From an uncultured Neisseriaceae bacterium (GTDB taxonomy: Bacteria; Pseudomonadota; Gammaproteobacteria; Burkholderiales; UBA11063): a stretch of 28,736 bases of DNA. A program made the position numbers and the translations under genes. The notes beneath the pieces were generated by a model, which made no database searches, had not been told where the DNA came from, and was given only the letters and a program-made list of their open reading frames with translations. This document shows positions 1 through 7,677 of this stretch, one piece after another. Position 1 is the stretch's first letter, and each line of letters starts with the position of its first letter. The stretch lies in NCBI GenBank assembly GCA_937952895.1, contig CALFYC010000029.1, positions 1-28,736 of the forward strand, written 5' to 3'.

Positions 1-52
1 AGAAATCCTTGTTGCCACTTTATTAAAAAATTGCTGAAAATAATTTATTCAT

Positions 53-79
53 TTGACTATTATTGTACTATGCTAAAAT
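53..79 (+). promoter_or_regulatory. Probable thrS promoter
   Basis: TTGACT at 53-58 is a good -35. An extended -10, TGC TAAAAT, lies at 71-79. The spacer is 15 nt to the TAAAAT hexamer, which is short, but the TG extension can compensate. Transcription would start near 86-90, leaving a leader of about 45 nt before the GTG start of thrS at 135. The same TATGCTA core recurs at other housekeeping promoters in this window. Confidence 0.55.
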
Positions 80-134
80 TCAAGCTGTATTTTTACTTAA
101 ATTAATCAATTAGAATAAAGAATAAGGATATTAA

Positions 135-2036
135 GTGAGCGAAATAAGAGTTACCTTACCGGATGGTTCGGTTAGATCTTTTACCCAGAATGTTACGATT
201 AATGAAATAGCCCAAAGTATTAGTATCAGTTTAGCTAAATCTACTATAGGGGCGGTAGTAAATGGTCAATTATGTGATACGAGTTACCTAATCAAAGAAG
301 ATTGTAACTTAAAGCTTATTACTGAAAAAGATGATGAAGGATTAGAAATCATTCGTCATTCAACTGCACATTTATTAGCTCAGGCTGTCAAAAAAATTTT
401 CCCAGAAGCACAAATCACTATTGGACCAGTTATTGAAAATGGTTTTTATTATGATGTTAGCTATTCACGTCCATTTACCCCAGAAGATTTGACATTAATT
501 GAAAAGAAAATGTCTGAATTGGTGAGTCAAAATATTCCAATTGAAAGACGTGAATTGACCCGTGATGAAGCAATTAAATATTTTAAATCAATTGGTGAAA
601 ATTATAAAGTAGAAATTATTTCTGAAATTCCAGAAGATCAAGTGATTTCACTGTATGCCCAAGGTGATTTTATTGATTTATGTAGAGGTCCACATGTGCC
701 ATCGACTGGTAAATTAAAAGCATTTAAATTAACTAAGTTAGCAGGTGCTTATTGGAGAGGTGATTCAAATAATGAAATGCTCCAACGTATTTATGGCACA
801 GCATGGCGTAATAAAGAAGAATTATCGGCTTATTTAAAAATGCTTGAAGAGGCAGAGCGTCGCGATCACCGTAAAATTGCTAAACAATTAGATTTATTTC
901 ACCTTCAAGATGAAGCCCCCGGTATGATTTTTTGGCATCCAAAAGGTTGGCGTTTATGGCAAGTAATTGAACAATATATGCGTTTGATGTTCAAAAAATA
1001 TAATTATCAAGAAGTTAAGACACCACAAATTGTAGATAAAAGCCTTTGGGAAAAATCGGGGCATTGGGAAAAATTTAAAGATGATATGTTTAGCCTTGAA
1101 GCTGAAGAGCGTGAATATGCGATTAAACCAATGAATTGCCCGTGCCATATACAGATATTTAAGCAGGGAATTACTAGTTATCGCGAATTACCGTTACGTT
1201 TGGCTGAATTTGGTTCTTGTCATAGAAATGAAGCATCTGGGGCTCTGCATGGAATTATGCGTACTCGTGGCTTTACCCAAGATGATGCGCATATATTTTG
1301 TATGGAAGATCAAATACAAGGAGAGGTTGCGAGTTTTTGTGACATGCTATTTGAAGTATATGCTAAATTTGGTCTTAATGATATATTAATTAAGTTGTCT
1401 ACAAGGCCTGAAAAGCGGATTGGAACTGATGAATCATGGGATAAGGCAGAAAAAGCATTAGCAGAGGCATTAAATAGCAAAGGTTTAGCTTGGGAGTTAA
1501 TGCCAGGAGAGGGTGCATTCTATGGGCCTAAAATCGAATTTGTAGTTAGAGACTGTATCGGGCGTTTATGGACTACTGGATCAGTGCAATTAGATTTCCT
1601 CATGCCAGTTAGATTAGGGGCAGAATATGTGGCTGAAGATGGTTCTAAAAAGGCTCCCGCCATGTTACATAGAGCAATTTGTGGATCATTAGAACGGTTT
1701 ACCGGAATTTTAATTGAGCATTTTGAAGGTAAATTTCCATTATGGTTAGCTCCAAGTCAAATTGCAGTATTAAATATATCAGAAAAGCAATCTCAATATA
1801 GTCAAGAGGTTTATGAACAGTTAAAGCATAAGTTTAGATGTGAAATTGATTTAAGTAATGAGAAGATTGGTTATAAAATCAGGTCAGCAACATTACAAAA
1901 AATTCCATATTTAGTTATAATTGGGGATCAAGAGGTTGAAAATAAAACTATTACGGTTAGAAAACGTGATGGTGAAGATTTAGGCGGAATGCCAATAAAT
2001 GAGTTTATTGATAAACTTAATTTAGAGTTGGTTTAA
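135..2036 (+). CDS. thrS: Threonyl-tRNA synthetase
   Basis: Class II aminoacyl-tRNA synthetase that charges tRNA-Thr in the cytoplasm; 633 aa, the normal length. Order of domains: TGS (about 1-62); editing (SAD) domain with H75/H79 and C183/H187 in its HxxxH and CxxxH motifs; catalytic core (about 240-535); C-terminal anticodon-binding domain. Likely zinc ligands are C335, H386 and a His near 512. The zinc-loop motif reads PMNCPCH (333-338), whereas the usual form is PMNCPGH, so there is an extra Cys at 337. The start is GTG at 135, chosen because AAGGA (124-128) lies 6 nt upstream and the TGS domain begins at once (SEIRVTLPDGS). infC follows after 20 nt, as in many proteobacteria. Identification is secure. 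Confidence 0.97.
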   Translation: MSEIRVTLPDGSVRSFTQNVTINEIAQSISISLAKSTIGAVVNGQLCDTSYLIKEDCNLKLITEKDDEGLEIIRHSTAHLLAQAVKKIFPEAQITIGPVIENGFYYDVSYSRPFTPEDLTLIEKKMSELVSQNIPIERRELTRDEAIKYFKSIGENYKVEIISEIPEDQVISLYAQGDFIDLCRGPHVPSTGKLKAFKLTKLAGAYWRGDSNNEMLQRIYGTAWRNKEELSAYLKMLEEAERRDHRKIAKQLDLFHLQDEAPGMIFWHPKGWRLWQVIEQYMRLMFKKYNYQEVKTPQIVDKSLWEKSGHWEKFKDDMFSLEAEEREYAIKPMNCPCHIQIFKQGITSYRELPLRLAEFGSCHRNEASGALHGIMRTRGFTQDDAHIFCMEDQIQGEVASFCDMLFEVYAKFGLNDILIKLSTRPEKRIGTDESWDKAEKALAEALNSKGLAWELMPGEGAFYGPKIEFVVRDCIGRLWTTGSVQLDFLMPVRLGAEYVAEDGSKKAPAMLHRAICGSLERFTGILIEHFEGKFPLWLAPSQIAVLNISEKQSQYSQEVYEQLKHKFRCEIDLSNEKIGYKIRSATLQKIPYLVIIGDQEVENKTITVRKRDGEDLGGMPINEFIDKLNLELV

Positions 2037-2042
2037 TATTTA

Positions 2043-2059
2043 AAGGAGAACACACCATA
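2043..2059 (+). promoter_or_regulatory. infC ribosome binding site and AUA start codon
   Basis: AAGGAG at 2043-2048 is followed after 8 nt by ATA at 2057-2059. That ATA is in frame with IF3 and lies just before TTEKQVRIN, the expected IF3 N-terminus. No ATG, GTG or TTG fits between the Shine-Dalgarno and the conserved N-terminus. IF3 discriminates against non-AUG/GUG/UUG starts, and E. coli infC uses AUU for autogenous control. The same logic is inferred here with AUA. Confidence 0.85.
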
Positions 2060-2578
2060 ACTACGGAAAAACAAGTACGCATTAATTCTGCAATTACTGC
2101 AAAAGAAGTACGCGTCATAATAGATGATACGGGGGAACAATTAGGTGTTATTAGTCTTGATGAAGCTTTACAAAAGGCTGATGAGTTACAAGTCGATTTG
2201 GTAGAGATTTCACCAAATGCTAATCCACCAGTTTGCAAATTAATGGATTTTGGTAAATTTAAATATCGTGAGCAAAAAAAAGCTCATGAAATTAAGATGA
2301 AACAAAAACAAGTTCATCTAAAAGAGATTAAATTAAGACCGGTAACAGATGAGCATGATTATCAGATTAAGCTTAGAAATGCGAAACGCTTTTTAGAAGA
2401 TGGCGATAAAGTCAAATTTGTAGTGCAATTTCGAGGTCGTGAAATGGCGCATCAAGAACTGGGTTTACGTTATTTGGAAAGAGCTGAGCAAGACTTGATT
2501 GATGATGCAGTAATTGAGCAAAAACCTAAAATTGAAGGCCGAAATGCTCTAATGGTTGTTGCAGCTAAAAAGAAATAA
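2057..2578 (+). CDS. infC: Translation initiation factor IF-3
   Basis: Binds the 30S subunit, prevents 50S joining and proofreads the start codon and initiator tRNA. 173 aa when started at ATA 2057, close to the usual size of about 175-180. The N-domain (about 1-75: VRINSAITAKEVRVI, GEQLGVISLDEAL, LVEISPNANPPVCKLMDFGK) is followed by a lysine-rich linker (about 76-95) and the C-domain (LRPVTDEHDYQIKLRNAKRFL; KFVVQFRGREMAH). Starting at the first ordinary codon (2198, TTG) would remove the N-domain, so the upstream ATA with its strong Shine-Dalgarno is preferred. It follows thrS and would be co-transcribed with it. In relatives rpmI-rplT comes next; here three envelope-glycan genes do. Confidence 0.95.
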   Translation: MTTEKQVRINSAITAKEVRVIIDDTGEQLGVISLDEALQKADELQVDLVEISPNANPPVCKLMDFGKFKYREQKKAHEIKMKQKQVHLKEIKLRPVTDEHDYQIKLRNAKRFLEDGDKVKFVVQFRGREMAHQELGLRYLERAEQDLIDDAVIEQKPKIEGRNALMVVAAKKK

Positions 2579-2581
2579 CCT

Positions 2582-3454
2582 ATGAAAGTTAGTGGTTTTA
2601 CTTTTGTTAAAAATGGTGAATTGTTAGGTTATCCTTATTTAGAAAGTTTAAAATCACTTTTAGCTATTTGTGATGAAGTTATAGTTGCTGTTGGTCTTAG
2701 TGATGATGATACTTTAGCGAAAATTAAACAAATAGGGGATCCTAAATTAAGAATTATTGAAACTACTTGGAATGAAGTTATGAGTGATAGGGGATTTACC
2801 TATGCTCAACAAAAAATGATAGCTCAATTTAACTGTACTGGTGATTGGGCTTTTTATTTAGAGGGTGATGAAATAATTCATGAGGACGATATTCCATTAA
2901 TTAAGGCTCAAATGAAGCATTATCTTCATAATAGGAATGTAGAAGCATTAGTTTTTGATTATTATCATTTCTACGGTACTCCAGAATATATAGCTACATC
3001 GCCAAGATGGTATAAAAGAGCCCCAAGAATTATTCGAAATACTATTCGTTCCTTCGCACCAGATGGATTATTTTGGGTGGTAATGGATCAAAATAAACAA
3101 GGTCGTTATCCCAAAGCAGCACTAGTTAAGTGTCCAATTTATCATTATGGGCATGTAAGATCAATTAAAGCAATGAACGAAAAAAATCAACGAGTAGAAA
3201 AATATTGGGGTAAAAAACCACAACCATTTTTAAGCTATAATCAAATTGATATTAAAGGTTTAGAAAGATTTAGTAAAAGTCATCCACCAATAGTTAAAGA
3301 ATGGTTAAAGAATAATGCTGAACATAATTTTACGCCAGATCCTAATTACAAATTAACCAAACGAGAAAAGAGGCATCGTTTAATGATGCTATTTGGAAAG
3401 ATACTGGGTAATATTGATTGGACTAAAAAGCACTATAAGTTAGTGCGTAAATAA
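2582..3454 (+). CDS. Glycosyltransferase, GT-A fold (family 2-like), probable LPS/LOS or glycan assembly
   Basis: 290-residue cytoplasmic protein without membrane segments. The N-terminal half reads as a short GT-A domain: FTFVKNGELLGYPYLESL at the start, a Rossmann-like DEVIVAVGLSDDDT segment (31-44), and EGDE (94-97) at the usual place of the DXD metal/nucleotide-sugar motif. The C-terminal part is basic (KLTKREKRHRLM), which may favour membrane association. It starts 3 nt after the infC stop with no clear Shine-Dalgarno, so translational coupling to infC is likely. The next two genes (ligase-type membrane protein, second transferase) point to lipopolysaccharide, capsule or protein glycosylation. 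Donor and acceptor cannot be read from sequence. Confidence 0.8.
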   Translation: MKVSGFTFVKNGELLGYPYLESLKSLLAICDEVIVAVGLSDDDTLAKIKQIGDPKLRIIETTWNEVMSDRGFTYAQQKMIAQFNCTGDWAFYLEGDEIIHEDDIPLIKAQMKHYLHNRNVEALVFDYYHFYGTPEYIATSPRWYKRAPRIIRNTIRSFAPDGLFWVVMDQNKQGRYPKAALVKCPIYHYGHVRSIKAMNEKNQRVEKYWGKKPQPFLSYNQIDIKGLERFSKSHPPIVKEWLKNNAEHNFTPDPNYKLTKREKRHRLMMLFGKILGNIDWTKKHYKLVRK

Positions 3455-3472
3455 ATTTATTTGGGAATAGTT

Positions 3473-4711
3473 ATGGTAATCCAAAATGGTTATAAATCAT
3501 TTTTAGCGCTTTTAATTGCTTTTTTAACTGGTCTTGCAATTCCAGTATCGACTGCATTACAAAATGTAACAATTGTGATAATTTGTCTAATGGCTATTTT
3601 TGATCCAAATTTACGTGCTTATATCAAATTAGCTTTTACCAATTATTTTATTATCTTTTGTGTAACTCTTTATGTAATCATGTTGTTATGGGTGTTTAAA
3701 AGTCAAGCGCCACACCATGATATTACTAAAATGTTGGTAAAAATGCGGATTTTTATTTTAAGTCCATTAATTTTTGCATATTTTTCAAATCAAAGATACC
3801 GCGTGTTTATGTGTTATGGATTTATTGTCGGGGCTTTAATTAGTCTATTTGTATCACTTGGAATGTTTTTACTCCATAAGCCAGCATTTTCTGCAACAAC
3901 AGGTGCTTGGGTTGGTCCAGTTGGTGATTGGGCAGCTTTTCGCTATCATACTTACCATAATTATTTTTTAGGCATAGCATGCTTAATGTTATTGGCATCA
4001 TGGTTATATTACCCAAATAGCTTACCTAAAAAAACCAAATGGTTTATTATGCTATTTTTCTTACTATCAGCAATTGATGTTTTTTATTTGGTAGAAGGCC
4101 GTGCAGGACAAGCAATCATTATTGGTATGCTAGCAGTTTTATTAATCCTTTGGAATATCCGAAAAGGTGTATTTTTTTTCTTAATAATTGCTGCCATTGC
4201 AATCCCCGCTATATTATTTACATCTAAAGTAGTTCAAACTGGAATTCAAAGAGTGCAAAATGATATTAGTAGCTATAATTCAGGTGACCCTGATACATCG
4301 GTTGGATTACGCTTAGAATTTCACAAAAATTCGCGTGAATTAATTGCCAAGTCTCCAATTATAGGCTATGGGACCGGAAGTTTTCGTTATGAATATCAAA
4401 AATATACCGGTTTTACGGGAGAGCGTGCTACAAATCACCCACATAATGATTATTATTGGTTATGGATTGATTTAGGCATCTTAGGAATGATTGATTTAGT
4501 ACTAATAATAATCTCAGGAATTTATTATGGTTTAAAAGCATCTTCACCAGATGGAAAATTTGCAGTCATCATAGCATTTAGTTATGCTATTGGAGCACTT
4601 CAAGGTGGATTTTTTACTGATAATATAAGTAGTTCAGCATTTATTCCGCTTATGTGTATATTCTTATCCGGTATCACCTTTAAAAAGTTATTAACACCCT
4701 TGAAAGACTAA
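3473..4711 (+). CDS. O-antigen ligase/polymerase family integral membrane protein (Wzy_C type)
   Basis: 412-residue, very hydrophobic protein with about 10-12 predicted membrane segments. A large polar loop (about residues 245-330) lies between the later helices and should face the periplasm. It contains DTSVGLRLEFHKNSREL, SPIIGYGTGSF and NHPHND (321-326). The R/H-rich loop and NHxHN motif are the signature of the WaaL/Wzy_C superfamily, which moves lipid-linked glycans onto lipid A core or, in PglL-like members, onto proteins. The start is ATG 3473 because GGGA (3463-3466) lies 6 nt upstream; a TTG at 3461 is possible but less well placed. It is flanked by glycosyltransferases with gaps of 18 and 6 nt, so it belongs to one operon. 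Ligase, polymerase and protein O-glycosylase cannot be told apart. Confidence 0.85.
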   Translation: MVIQNGYKSFLALLIAFLTGLAIPVSTALQNVTIVIICLMAIFDPNLRAYIKLAFTNYFIIFCVTLYVIMLLWVFKSQAPHHDITKMLVKMRIFILSPLIFAYFSNQRYRVFMCYGFIVGALISLFVSLGMFLLHKPAFSATTGAWVGPVGDWAAFRYHTYHNYFLGIACLMLLASWLYYPNSLPKKTKWFIMLFFLLSAIDVFYLVEGRAGQAIIIGMLAVLLILWNIRKGVFFFLIIAAIAIPAILFTSKVVQTGIQRVQNDISSYNSGDPDTSVGLRLEFHKNSRELIAKSPIIGYGTGSFRYEYQKYTGFTGERATNHPHNDYYWLWIDLGILGMIDLVLIIISGIYYGLKASSPDGKFAVIIAFSYAIGALQGGFFTDNISSSAFIPLMCIFLSGITFKKLLTPLKD

Positions 4712-4717
4712 GAATAG

Positions 4718-5575
4718 ATGCAAGTGAAAGATCCAAACTTTAAACTAAGCATAATTTTAGCAACATATAATTGGCCAAAGGCATTGGATTTGATCTTAAT
4801 TCAATTGGTTGGGCAGTTATCTAAGTTACCAAATGCAGAAATCATTGTCGCTGATGATGGGTCTACTTCAGATACTTCAAATATCATTCAAAAACATCAA
4901 GCTAATTGTAAAGTAATTCACCATGTTTGGCATGAAGACATTGGTTTTACTAAGTCAATTATTTTAAATAAAGCGGTTTCTATTGCGAAGGGAGATTACT
5001 TAATTTTTATTGATGGTGATTGCATTCCATTTCCAGATTATTTAGCTAATCATTTAAAATTAATTCAAGAAAAGTCCTTTGTTGCGGGTAATCGGGTATT
5101 ATTATCTAAAGAATTTACGCACACCATTTTAAATAAACCAATCATTCTAGAAAAGATATTTAAATGGGGACCACAAAATTGGTTTATTAATAAATTACTC
5201 GGTAGGGTAAATAAATTTATGCCATGGTTACGTTTAAATAATGGTGAATGGCGTTTTAATCGTTGCTATGATTGGAAGTATCCCAAAGGGTGTAACTTTG
5301 GGGTATTTAAGCAAGATTTTTTAGCTGTTAATGGTTTCGATGAACAGTTTTGTGGTTGGGGGCATGAAGATGCTGATTTATTTATTCGATTACTTCATTA
5401 TGGTCTTAAAATCAAAAATGGTCGTTTTTCGATCCCGGTATTACATCTTTGGCATAAAGAGTTTACGCGTAATTTAGAGCCGAAAAATTGGCAACGGTTA
5501 ATGAATAGATTAGCCGATAAAAAATTTATTCGTGCAATTGATGGTATTGATAAAGTTAATCAAGAAATTCTTTAA
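4718..5575 (+). CDS. Glycosyltransferase family 2 with galactosyltransferase-type C-terminal motif
   Basis: 285-residue GT-A transferase. Visible landmarks are LSIILATYNWP (10-20), DDGS (46-49, nucleotide binding), DGD (99-101, the metal-binding DXD) and GWGHED (213-218), the conserved C-terminal motif of the Glyco_transf_7C group that holds the catalytic acid. No transmembrane segments, so it acts on the cytoplasmic side of the inner membrane. It starts 6 nt after the ligase-type gene and ends the glycan set that follows infC. It probably builds the acceptor or donor glycan for that ligase-like protein. The sugar is unknown. No convincing terminator follows. Confidence 0.87.
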   Translation: MQVKDPNFKLSIILATYNWPKALDLILIQLVGQLSKLPNAEIIVADDGSTSDTSNIIQKHQANCKVIHHVWHEDIGFTKSIILNKAVSIAKGDYLIFIDGDCIPFPDYLANHLKLIQEKSFVAGNRVLLSKEFTHTILNKPIILEKIFKWGPQNWFINKLLGRVNKFMPWLRLNNGEWRFNRCYDWKYPKGCNFGVFKQDFLAVNGFDEQFCGWGHEDADLFIRLLHYGLKIKNGRFSIPVLHLWHKEFTRNLEPKNWQRLMNRLADKKFIRAIDGIDKVNQEIL

Positions 5576-5753
5576 TTCCAAGCTAGAATGCATTGCTTTT
5601 TAATGGGTATGCTTCAAATATCTACATTTTTACAATTTTTCCAGAAAATTCTTTTAAAAAATATTAAAGTTATTCAAATTTTGCTTATTTTAGTTTGTAA
5701 AAATCTCCATTATAAACATAATCATTAACTAAAATTTTTTGTATACATTTTAT

Positions 5754-5762
5754 TGCTATAAT
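5754..5762 (+). promoter_or_regulatory. Extended -10 promoter element upstream of the carotenoid oxygenase gene
   Basis: TGC TATAAT at 5754-5762 is a perfect -10 with TG extension. There is no good -35 17 nt upstream, only T-rich DNA. It lies 57 nt ahead of the ATG at 5820. The rest of 5576-5819 shows no ORF and no clear terminator for the glycan genes. Confidence 0.5.
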
Positions 5763-5819
5763 AATGTCACAACTTATTTAAAAAGTTACAGCTTAAAAAT
5801 ATAAAGACAGGATGTGTCT

Positions 5820-7250
5820 ATGACTTTACCTAATTTGGGTTATAAACTTGGATTTAAAGATTTTATCAAGCCTAAAGAGACAAACATTTCAATTGTCGGA
5901 GAAATTCCGATTTGGCTAAATGGTGTTTATTTAAAAAATGGACCGGGGAAATTCGATCTTGGCCAACAAACTTTAAAACATTGGTTTGATGGCTTAAGTT
6001 TAATTACTAAATTTCACTTTATTAATGGCAAAGTCACTTATGAATCAACGATGCAAGATACAAAAGAAGCTCGTTATGCTATTAAAGAGGGTAAATTGCG
6101 TTCCTTGCAATTTGGTACCCAAATTGAGCAAACCTTTCTACAAAAGCTAATTACGTTATTAAGTGGTGCAAATAAATTGGGTGATAATACTTGTGTAAAT
6201 ATCATTCCAAATGGATTAACGGCATTAACTTTAACTGAAACGCCAATAATTAATTCAATTGATATTGCTAATTTAGATCAAGTTCAAACCATAAAATTTC
6301 CAAATGAGTTTAACTATCAATTGACAACTGCTCATCCAGAATATGACCCGATAACTAAAAAACTGATTAATCTAGGAATAAGTGTTGGTGCTAAAAATGC
6401 ATATAATATTTTTGAAATGGATATAAATACTTATGGACGCAACTTGATTTGTTCGATCCCGGTTAAAAATCCATCATATCATCATAGTTTTGCAGTTAGT
6501 GAAAAATATATTATATTATTTGATTCTCCACTTAAATTAAATCCAATTAGTTTACTGTTTTCTTCTAAAGGTATTGGTAAGTCATTTATTGAGAATTATC
6601 AGTGGAATACTAAAAATGGCACAAAATTAATTGTTATAGATCGCGATAAAAAATCTGTGGTCAATGAGATTATTACCGATCCTTTCATGATGTTTCATAC
6701 GGGCAATTGTTATTTAGAGGGTGACGAATTAATTGTTGATGTAGCAATTTATGATGATTCAACTATTATTGAGAATTTGTATCTCCCTAATCTTCTGCAA
6801 GGTAGAGATTTTTGTTCAGCAAAATTAACTCGTTTTAGATTAAATTTACAACAAAATACTTGTAAAAAAGAGACTTATGATCAATTTGGTTGTGAATTTC
6901 CACGTTATAATTTTAAGCACAGCGGTCAGAAATATAAGTATCTATATACAGCTGGTTTTAATGAAAATACTGATTTTATAAATCTACTAAATAAATGGGA
7001 TTTATTAAGTGGAAATAAGCAAATATGGCAACAAGATAATTGTTATGTTGGAGAACCTATTTTTATACCTAAACCAACAGGTGTTTTTGAAGATGATGGG
7101 GTGGTTTTATCAATAATTTTAGATACACAGCGCGAAATTTGTTTCTTATTAATATTAGATGCTAAAAGTTGGCAAGAAATTGCACGAGTTGAGCTTGATC
7201 ATTTGCTTCCTTACGGTTTTCATGGCAATTTTGCTTTTATGAAGAATTGA
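5820..7250 (+). CDS. Carotenoid oxygenase (RPE65/BCO/CCD superfamily)
   Basis: 476-residue non-haem iron(II) dioxygenase of the seven-bladed propeller family that cleaves double bonds of carotenoids or apocarotenoids. The four iron-ligand histidines can be placed at H172 (TTAHPEYD), H222 (SYHHSFAV), H293 (MFHTGN) and H468 (PYGFHGN). Other family signatures are LNGVYLKNGPGKFDLG and HWFDG near the N-terminus, and GEPIFIPKP, EDDGVVLS and LLILDAKSWQEIARVEL near the C-terminus. The C-terminal part reads more like animal BCO/RPE65 proteins than the short plant NCEDs (remembered similarity). The start is ATG 5820: CAGGA (5808-5812) lies 7 nt upstream, while the in-frame GTG at 5814 is too close to it. 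No signal peptide. No carotenoid synthesis genes are in the window, so the substrate is unknown. Confidence 0.92.
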   Translation: MTLPNLGYKLGFKDFIKPKETNISIVGEIPIWLNGVYLKNGPGKFDLGQQTLKHWFDGLSLITKFHFINGKVTYESTMQDTKEARYAIKEGKLRSLQFGTQIEQTFLQKLITLLSGANKLGDNTCVNIIPNGLTALTLTETPIINSIDIANLDQVQTIKFPNEFNYQLTTAHPEYDPITKKLINLGISVGAKNAYNIFEMDINTYGRNLICSIPVKNPSYHHSFAVSEKYIILFDSPLKLNPISLLFSSKGIGKSFIENYQWNTKNGTKLIVIDRDKKSVVNEIITDPFMMFHTGNCYLEGDELIVDVAIYDDSTIIENLYLPNLLQGRDFCSAKLTRFRLNLQQNTCKKETYDQFGCEFPRYNFKHSGQKYKYLYTAGFNENTDFINLLNKWDLLSGNKQIWQQDNCYVGEPIFIPKPTGVFEDDGVVLSIILDTQREICFLLILDAKSWQEIARVELDHLLPYGFHGNFAFMKN

Positions 7251-7300
7251 TTTATAAATTGTACTAATCAAGCAAATTTTGTGTATTTATTACTTTGCTA

Positions 7301-7603
7301 CTAAATCCAAAAAGCAATATTTTTTAATGCTGATAAATATAAATCTTGATTTATTATAGCAGTTGCATCACTAACAAAAAATACATTAAATCCTCTCATA
7401 AAGGCATATCTAGCAGCTGTTTCACAGGATGAAGTGGTAATTAAACCGCAAATTATCAGATCCGAGATCTTTTCTGATTTGAGGATTTCTGCTAATCTGG
7501 TTTTATAAAATGCGCTATATTGACTTTTATCAATAATTAGATGATTCTTAGTATTTATTTTTGGAATTATGCTCCAATTCGTACTAACATGCTCAAATTT
7601 ATT
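7301..7603 (-). pseudogene. 5'-truncated isochorismatase-family (cysteine hydrolase) remnant
   Basis: The minus strand reads open for 100 codons with no start codon. It shows family features: LIIDKSQYSAFYKT (residues 22-35 of the fragment), then LIICGLITTSSCETAARYA, in which the Cys is the expected nucleophile, then GFNVFFVSDATA. The frame is closed upstream by TGA at 7604-7606. The in-frame codons before it can be read as IIVLAAINNMMIWL, weakly like the family's preceding helix, so a nonsense mutation plus loss of roughly 60 N-terminal residues is likely. It lies between convergent genes and has no recognisable promoter or ribosome binding site. Confidence 0.72.
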
Positions 7604-7628
7604 TCATAACCATATCATCATATTATTA

Positions 7629-7662
7629 ATTGCTGCTAATACAATTATTTATTAGCAGCAAT
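7629..7662. repeat. 13-bp perfect inverted repeat
   Basis: ATTGCTGCTAATA at 7629-7641 is exactly complementary to 7650-7662, with an 8-nt loop. It lies just past the chitinase stop codon (on the minus strand) and just 5' of the isochorismatase remnant. No U-tract follows on either strand, so it is not a textbook terminator. It could be a 3'-end stabilising hairpin for the chitinase mRNA or the scar of a lost element. Confidence 0.7.
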
Positions 7663-7677
7663 AGGTCTGGGATGAGC

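Noticed and set aside
2582..5575. Naming the glycan genes after known lgt, waa or pgl genes
   Set aside because: Domain families are clear but specificity is not, and similarity to a named gene could not be tested.
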